This document shows, in pieces, positions 58,179 through 64,000 of a DNA stretch of 64,000 bases (positions within the stretch are counted from its first letter, which is position 1; every line of letters begins with the position of its first letter). A program made the position numbers and the translations under genes. Under the pieces are notes generated by a model. It was not told the DNA's origin. It was given only the letters and a program-made list of their open reading frames with translations, and did no database searches. The DNA is from Hysterium pulicare CBS 123377 (lineage: Eukaryota; Ascomycota; Dothideomycetes; Hysteriales; Hysteriaceae). The stretch is from positions 16,134 through 80,133 of the forward strand of contig AJFK01000453.1 in NCBI GenBank assembly GCA_000467715.1. The letters run 5' to 3'.

Positions 58179-58514
58179 GACATTGATCTACAGCGTCGAA
58201 ACCCTCGTTCTCGTTCGATTCCTTACGCTAAAATGCTTTCTTTGCAAGATACTAGTCGCAGAATCTGTTCTCTGCAGGAGCCTATATCATTACTAGGTGC
58301 CTCCGATCTCTGGGAATTGAAGTTATGGCGTTTCTCATGGAATGTGGTTCGAGAGAAATCATTTTCTTCTCGCGTTGTACATCGCTACCTAGAAAACAGC
58401 CAAGAAATGGTAAAGCACACTATTGCGGACAATGGAGAAGACCAAAGTGTGGAGCACACTAGGACACAGTTCACCTTCTTCATGTTGACATATCCGCAGA
58501 AAACGTATAGTTTT

Positions 58515-58609
58515 TGAAATCTCTATAGTTTTGGAATCTCTATAGATTCTGAATTTGAAATCTCCCTGGATTCAGGAGTCTCCTTAGATTCTGAAGTTCC
58601 CATACACTC
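58515..58609. repeat. Tandem array of about 17-19 bp units (B)
   Basis: About five diverged copies of TGAAATCTCTATAGATTCT-like units, the same unit type and orientation as the array at 57806-57875. Confidence 0.7.
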
Positions 58610-59829
58610 TTTTGAATAATTCCAAAGTTCTCAGCGTTGTGCATTACGTCGAGGTTTTAGAGAATCAATGACCGTAGGGACTGTACCTGCATTGTCCGAC
58701 CTTGTTATTGCACCAAAGCTTGCGGTTGGCCTTAAGTAAGGCTCTCGACTTTCCCGTTCTCTTTCCTAGTTCCCGTTAACATGCTAGTATTCGCGGCCAG
58801 GGCCTAGTCATCGTGTGATAAAGGAATCGCCTTCCTCGATAGCTTTGCGAATGATTGCTACTATGGGAAACTCCCTACCATGGACACTGCTAAGGTCGGT
58901 AATATCTTACTCGGTAGATCGTAGGTTTTTCTTGAGAAGTATGACACCTTTAGAAAGTATATGGAATCCCTACGTTGGAGGAGAGAGGGAAATTCGCATG
59001 GTTAGAGAAACTATCTGAATACCACTCTGCATAGCTGCGAATTGATATGCCCTATTCGATTCCAGAATTGTGCCGCACGGCACTGCCAGTACTAAGCCTT
59101 CTTCTCATCTGCCTTCTTCTTGAAATACGCCTCACTCAAAAGTCCTCCGAGCACAATGTGACACCTAGCTAGACTCACCGTCAAATGGAGAGACATGTTT
59201 TCGGTAGAAAAAGGTGAATACGTCGGCTATGTTGGGATCGTGGGTCGAGTCGTGTGAGTAGTGGTGAACGTATGGCCCCAAAATGTTTTCAAAAGCACGG
59301 CTTCGTGCTCTGGAGTTGTCGAGTGGAGCCATGCAAGATCGTACCGAAGTAACTTTTTTTGGTAATGCTCTTGGCCGGCGCTACTATATATCATCGCGTC
59401 GAGGTACCGGGCGTCTTACTGCCAGGTGGAGGAGCCCAAAGGCACGGCTTCGGTCCCGTCTTACTCGAGAATGATGTAGGAACGATACACGCAGGTTCGA
59501 AAGCTGAGGTCGCAGTGACTCAACCGGGACCCGCAGGTCTTGATGCAGTGCTACCAGGGAGGTCGTGGATCCACCACGCGCTTTGGAATGTGATGCGCAC
59601 TTTTCAAATGGCCCATAGCTCAGAGAGTGGATGGCCTCCGTGGTCACATAGTTAAAATTCGCTTTGCTCCCCGCCCGTCTATACCGAACGGGTCGACTCT
59701 TTCTTGCATGTCAACTCTTTCTTGCATGGTAGTATCAGCAGGATCCCCAACGTTGTAATATCACTGTAGCAGGAGTAATATGCGCACTCTGTCTCTCCCA
59801 TGTTCAGGTCAGTGACCGGGTTTTCCGTG
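58610..59829. other. No supportable gene
   Basis: Short frames only. The right end is probably the 3' flank of the glycosyltransferase gene that follows on the minus strand. Confidence 0.45.
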
Positions 59830-60981
59830 TCACACGATATACTCTTCGTCTCCGTCTTCCTCGCCTATCAGATGCCCTTTGCTCAACATATCTTTCACGA
59901 CTTCCCAAGTCGCAAGTCCATAGTTGCTAGTCCGCGAGAGGATCTTCTTCGGTGTGATGTAGTAGTTATTGTGGCCCTGCCCGAATGCATGCAGTAGATA
60001 CGTAGCAGAAAAGTCCATCTCCCATTCCTGCCTTCCCATCCGCCTCCGCACTATCGCGTCATAGATGTCCAACGGATCTTTTGAAGATATACCAAGAGGC
60101 TCTGGAGAGGGTCTTCCTTCGTTCGGATAGAAAAGAGCGCTCGTAGACTCATTATTCCAGTGCGTGGGTGCGAAAGCCTGGCGGTCGAGAATGAGAACCT
60201 GGTTCCCAGGAACACTAACGAGGCGCTCAGCGACCTGCGTCAAGAATTGCACGTTTGATAACCAGTAACCGTCAAAGCCCATCGGTTGTTCTCGAACCAT
60301 GATTCTTGCCATGACGCTGTTTGGTTTCGTCAAGAATGCGCCATTGTTTATTGTACCATTGGAAGCTACGTCGTCTACACCGCCATACTGGCGCCCACCC
60401 ACGAATGCGAAGCCAGAGTTCAGTAGAGGTGTTAACGGTTTCAGGGGAACGACATCCCAATCCATGTAAATGCCTCCGGTCTTGGCGATCTCGTTCCAGC
60501 GGATGAAGTCGGATTTGTGCTGGCTCGCATCGATTTTCTTCATTTCATTAGCACCGGCCCATCGTGGGACAAAAGCTGTATTCCAGGTTACTAGGTCCGG
60601 AAAGGTATTCAGCAATGTTTTCGTCCATGTATTGCCGAACTGGGCAGCGTGCGCTATTTCTTTCTCGTTGTAATCTGTGTGTATGTATATTCGCTCCGGC
60701 TTAAGGTACATGACGGATGCGTAGAGTGTGAGAAAATGTGCGAAGTGGAAGTTGAGGGTCGAATTGGCATCTTGCTTGAGGAAGACATAGTGAACTAAGC
60801 TGGGAATCGGCCGGTTGGTGGATGGTTTGTATAATTGCTGCGCAGTAGCTAACGGATGAAGAAATACTATAATGAAGAGCAGGATAACCACTGCGACAGC
60901 TCTTCTCGCCATTCGCTTAGCTCTGAGAAGAGTGTAGCCATTTGTGTGGAAGAGCTTGTAGTAGTGTAGAGCGTCTAGCAT
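59830..60981 (-). CDS. DXD-type membrane glycosyltransferase (Gly_transf_sug family)
   Basis: Single exon, 383 aa, ATG 60981 (MLDALHYYKL). A short basic N-terminus, then a hydrophobic anchor at residues about 27-42 (AVAVVILLFIIVFL), make it a type II membrane protein, probably of the Golgi. The catalytic part has IPSLVHYVFL at its start, SDFIRWNEIAKTGGIYMDWD with the DWD (DXD) metal-binding motif at 174-176, then PLKPLTPLL, as in the Och1/Gly_transf_sug group that transfers sugars from nucleotide-sugar donors. The C-terminus has FSATYLLHAFGQGHNNYY. It appears intact in surroundings full of relics. Acceptor and sugar are unknown. Confidence 0.88.
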   Translation of the reverse strand: MLDALHYYKLFHTNGYTLLRAKRMARRAVAVVILLFIIVFLHPLATAQQLYKPSTNRPIPSLVHYVFLKQDANSTLNFHFAHFLTLYASVMYLKPERIYIHTDYNEKEIAHAAQFGNTWTKTLLNTFPDLVTWNTAFVPRWAGANEMKKIDASQHKSDFIRWNEIAKTGGIYMDWDVVPLKPLTPLLNSGFAFVGGRQYGGVDDVASNGTINNGAFLTKPNSVMARIMVREQPMGFDGYWLSNVQFLTQVAERLVSVPGNQVLILDRQAFAPTHWNNESTSALFYPNEGRPSPEPLGISSKDPLDIYDAIVRRRMGRQEWEMDFSATYLLHAFGQGHNNYYITPKKILSRTSNYGLATWEVVKDMLSKGHLIGEEDGDEEYIV

Positions 60982-62155
60982 CTCGTACGAATGCGAGCAA
61001 AATAAAGTGCAAAATAGATATAGCTACAACATCTTAGATTTGCAGTGGTTTTTGACTGCCAGCACGAGTTTGAGTCCAGTGCTTACCGGAGGTACCGGAG
61101 CCGGAACCTGTTGGGAAAAAGGGCACTTGTCAGAGAGAAGACGAACCCCAAAACGGAAAATAGGCACGGTCGGATAAAGAAGCCGAGAATAGAACTTGTC
61201 CATGCATACGTAGGGATCGGCATTGCGCATCGGGTCATATGTCGAGCGCAGGATTCCGGAAAAAAGTCACCCCTGCTGCTATATGACGTTTCATATATGA
61301 TCTAAGATGCACTGAATGTGCTTCCCACGTTATAGGCTCACCGTCGACGAAAATGCACAAACGTTACCAACCTGCCTGTTCACTCCCACAGTTACGACAG
61401 GCGGGATAGTCCGCTCTGCGAGAATCCAGGGAAACACAGTAGAGGTGCAAGAGTGAAATTGGAGAAACACGGCAGCAGACTAAAGGGTAATATCTCCGAG
61501 ATATCGCCGATTGCTTTTGAGTTCCACGACCGAAACTTTCTTTTGATTGTTGTAGATTTCGAAACTAGTAAGAGATGCTAAGCTCCCTTGACAATTTCCT
61601 TCTCGTACGATGTGCGTAACAATCTGCAGACCTTTTAGAGGCTTAGAGTCTAGGAGGCGGAGCCTCTGTAATGATTCCCGTATGGGAGGAAGACTTTTAT
61701 AGAAGTGTCGGTTCCGAGAAGCTAAGCTTTTTGTCCCATTAGGCAACTTATTTACCTATCAATCCGCAATGCGTTCTTAAAGAAGTAGACCTTAGTTGCT
61801 CCCCTAATAACTAAGGGAGTTGAGGGAATGTGACAATCTGCTAGGCGAAACCTCCGTTGATGAAGGTCTTATATAGATGTGGCAACAATATCTAACGGAT
61901 ACAGTTTCCCGTTGCGGCTATAGAACCGCATACTCTGCCGTCGTTTGTAGCGCTCTACACATTATTGTACTGTAGAGATACTTTCAGAATCTCTAACATT
62001 TCCGCAGCTGGAGTAGACGTGGGCCGTCTGAAGCCAACTACTAAGAATCACGGTATCACGCTCCCCGTCTACCAGCCGCTCTATCGCCCATAAGTCTCCA
62101 TATTCCGAAAGCTACTCCCGAATCATGCATCGCCCTCTATTCCACCGTACATAGA
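60982..62155. other. Intergenic, one unplaced small frame
   Basis: Probable promoter of the glycosyltransferase at the left. An 88-codon minus-strand frame (61480-61746) has no recognisable features; the sequence after about 61740 is AT-rich. Confidence 0.4.
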
Positions 62156-62335
62156 AGAGGGGGGGTAAATGCAGTGGAAAGTGGGGTGTATATGGTGGAA
62201 AGGGAGGGTGCATGTAGTGGAAAGGGGGGTCGTATACGGTGAAAAGGGGGGGTGGATTCAGTAAAAAGGGGGGTGAATATAGTGAAAAGGGCCCTTTCTA
62301 TTGCATGCATCCCCCTTTCCACTACATGCACCCTC
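62156..62335. repeat. G-rich minisatellite with a perfect 25 bp inverted repeat
   Basis: About six units of 21-22 bp of the type GGGGGGTnnATnnAGTGGAAA run from 62156 to about 62288. A GAAAAGGGCCCTTTC-like palindrome follows. The segment 62204-62228 recurs exactly, inverted, at 62311-62335, so the array can fold into a long hairpin. Each unit carries a run of 4-7 G on the plus strand. Confidence 0.85.
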
Positions 62336-64000
62336 GCTATAATCTCTTGATCGGGTACATTGTTGCAGCGACTTATATAATTTTGTTATAAGAACGTCGT
62401 GCTACATTTGACGGCACGTGTAGCTAGTCTCTGGGGGCGACAGACCAGGCTAGGACTGGCAAATTGTACGATCAACTCAACTGAAAGAGATGTTACCCCC
62501 GTTTTAGCATTTAGTTACATTACATCGTGTTTTATGATTGCTACAGCGTCACAGTCACTCTATGAGCGAGCTGGTGTCACCGTCTACAAACGCAAGTCTG
62601 CTGCTGGGTCGATATCTCGAGATTCTATTGCCAGTGGAAGCAAACGGGAATTGGGAATGTTGCGATAAAAGTAGCTCAAATCGCTCCAGAAGTTCGTGTT
62701 GCCAAGGTAGCAGTGTAGGTTTCTCCATAGGTTATCTGGAGGTCGCCTCTAGCCGAATCTAGCTTTAATTTCGTGAGAAGCTATTAGTGTCGAACTTATA
62801 CTTGAACAGTTCATGAATCAAACATGCACGAGGACCAATCTGAAACACAGAAACTATCCGAAACACATTTACCAATACCCTGTTAAGCAGGGAATGGAGC
62901 CTAGGGCTTACGCCTTTACAAGCCTCTAAGAAAGGTACTGTTGCTCTATCCCAATCTACATCCTTACCAGGAGCCAGACGCCCTAGCAATCACTTACCCG
63001 GAGGTAGAAGCCTTGATGCCCGTCAATCCTTAGTACAGTCATATCTCAATATTCCGTCAACAAAAAGATTCGTCCTATCCTTCAACCTTGTTAATGAATA
63101 AATCTGCTTCCCACCGTTAGTAAAGTAAACGTCAAAGCATCCTTACTTATCATACCTGGCCAGTATTGACCCCCCTCGAAAATATGGTGTTGATCGCCAT
63201 TAATTTTCATGCGGATTCAAATTCGTAACGACGAATTGCGCAAGGAGGTGAGCCGGATCACATAACATCGTTCTGCCAGCTCCTTCTTTGGTTTATCCAT
63301 CTGTTCCCTCATCAGCTCTCGGGAAAAAAATAGCGCTTCCTTGTGTACTTAGTGGTCTTAACCGCAGTGCAAGGTTATTGTGATTCCTCCAAGAAGCGCC
63401 CAACCACCAATATTTAAGAAAAGTTGCTGCAATGTACTATAGAAATCCGTCTTTGAATCCTTCAAAGTATATAGATCTGAGATCTAGATCGCAGTGAACG
63501 TGGAAACCTAACCTTAGATACACTGAGGAGCGACAATGGCTCGAGGACCAGACCCATGATTCTGCTAGCGCAAATTCCGGATCATTCTTGATAGTACACA
63601 CATCTAAAGCCACATTTCTGGCGGCGCCCATAAGCCAATGATCCGATCAATGTGAGAGGACGACACTATTCCACCTAGCGCTTCATCTGCCACAGACACG
63701 AAGGATAGGGTAGCGCTAATATGGGCGGAGACTATGGCCATACTCTTGCGCTCGGTAATGTTATGCGATATGGCCAACACCTCGTGTATGTTCGCCACCG
63801 CCTCTGCGATCTAATGAATGACAGCTCAGCTACATCAACCTACTGGAAGCTGTCACCAACGTGGGCATCAAACTACGGGGCAAAGACGGCACTATCAATC
63901 GCCCAACAACTTTTCGCGGTTGCTCGGCGCCTTTTGTAGGGTTAGGGATGTCGCAGCCACTAAGCGCAGTTCTCATCATAGTAGCGTATATATCAGAATT
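62336..64000. other. No supportable gene; possible relics
   Basis: The minus-strand frame 62765-62989 (GRLAPGKDVDWDRATVPFLE) reads like real protein and is probably a fragment of a decayed gene, but I cannot name the family. Frames at 63437-63939 are short and unplaced. Confidence 0.4.

Noticed and set aside
22212-64000. A complete Starship or other giant mobile element
   Set aside because: Only a core-less DUF3435 relic was seen; no intact captain, no terminal repeats and no target-site duplication could be recognised by eye.
1-64000. CRISPR arrays, rRNA genes and bacterial-type operons
   Set aside because: No regularly spaced repeat-spacer pattern or rRNA-like sequence was found, and the introns show that this is eukaryotic DNA.

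Overview
This is nuclear DNA of a filamentous ascomycete (Pezizomycotina; I cannot fix the class from sequence alone). The reasons are: compact genes with 45-160 nt GT-AG introns carrying CTAAC/CTGAC/CTAAT branch sites just before the acceptor, and families typical of this group (HET domain, fungal BTB-like proteins, F-box proteins, a GFD2/QIP-like DEDDh protein, a BOR1-type transporter, an ING/PHD protein, an AAA ATPase with a long N-terminal region, HeLo-like plus kinase-like proteins, a FluG/DUF3435 relic). No rRNA, tRNA, CRISPR or plasmid-like feature was found. All gene models are read by eye. Exon joins given below keep frame, but no RNA evidence was available.

Left part (0.8-21.8 kb): three minus-strand BTB-like paralogs (0.8-7.7 kb), the middle one cut by one in-frame TGA. 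They are followed by a glutamine-rich protein with FDPSQFQ repeats (9.1-11.1), an ING/PHD chromatin reader (11.7-14.2), a DEDDh exonuclease-like protein divergent from it (15.0-17.5), a BOR1-like anion transporter (18.0-20.2) and a small fungal family protein (20.7-21.8). This part looks mostly like ordinary housekeeping sequence.

Middle part (22.2-41.6 kb): a run of genes arranged largely in head-to-head pairs: HET / F-box, a secreted small protein, AAA ATPase / STAND-like protein without a visible P-loop, HeLo-like-pseudokinase / protein kinase, and two paralogous F-box proteins. These families recur in fungal allorecognition and regulated cell death, so this may be an immunity-like island. 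The HeLo-pseudokinase gene and its divergent kinase partner resemble in layout the MLKL/RIPK pair of animals. Both copies here carry several disabling lesions.

Right part (41.6-64 kb): gene-poor, with AT-rich patches, short tandem arrays and relics with internal stops: a short-chain dehydrogenase, a hexapeptide acetyltransferase, a family-2 glycosyltransferase, a FluG/DUF3435 zinc-finger protein, a kinase and a HET fragment. At several stops a CAA-to-TAA or CAG-to-TAG change would restore the family residue, which fits RIP-like C-to-T decay. One intact gene stands out, a DXD-type membrane glycosyltransferase at 59.8-61.0 kb. A 21-22 bp minisatellite ending in a perfect 25 bp inverted repeat lies at 62.2-62.3 kb.
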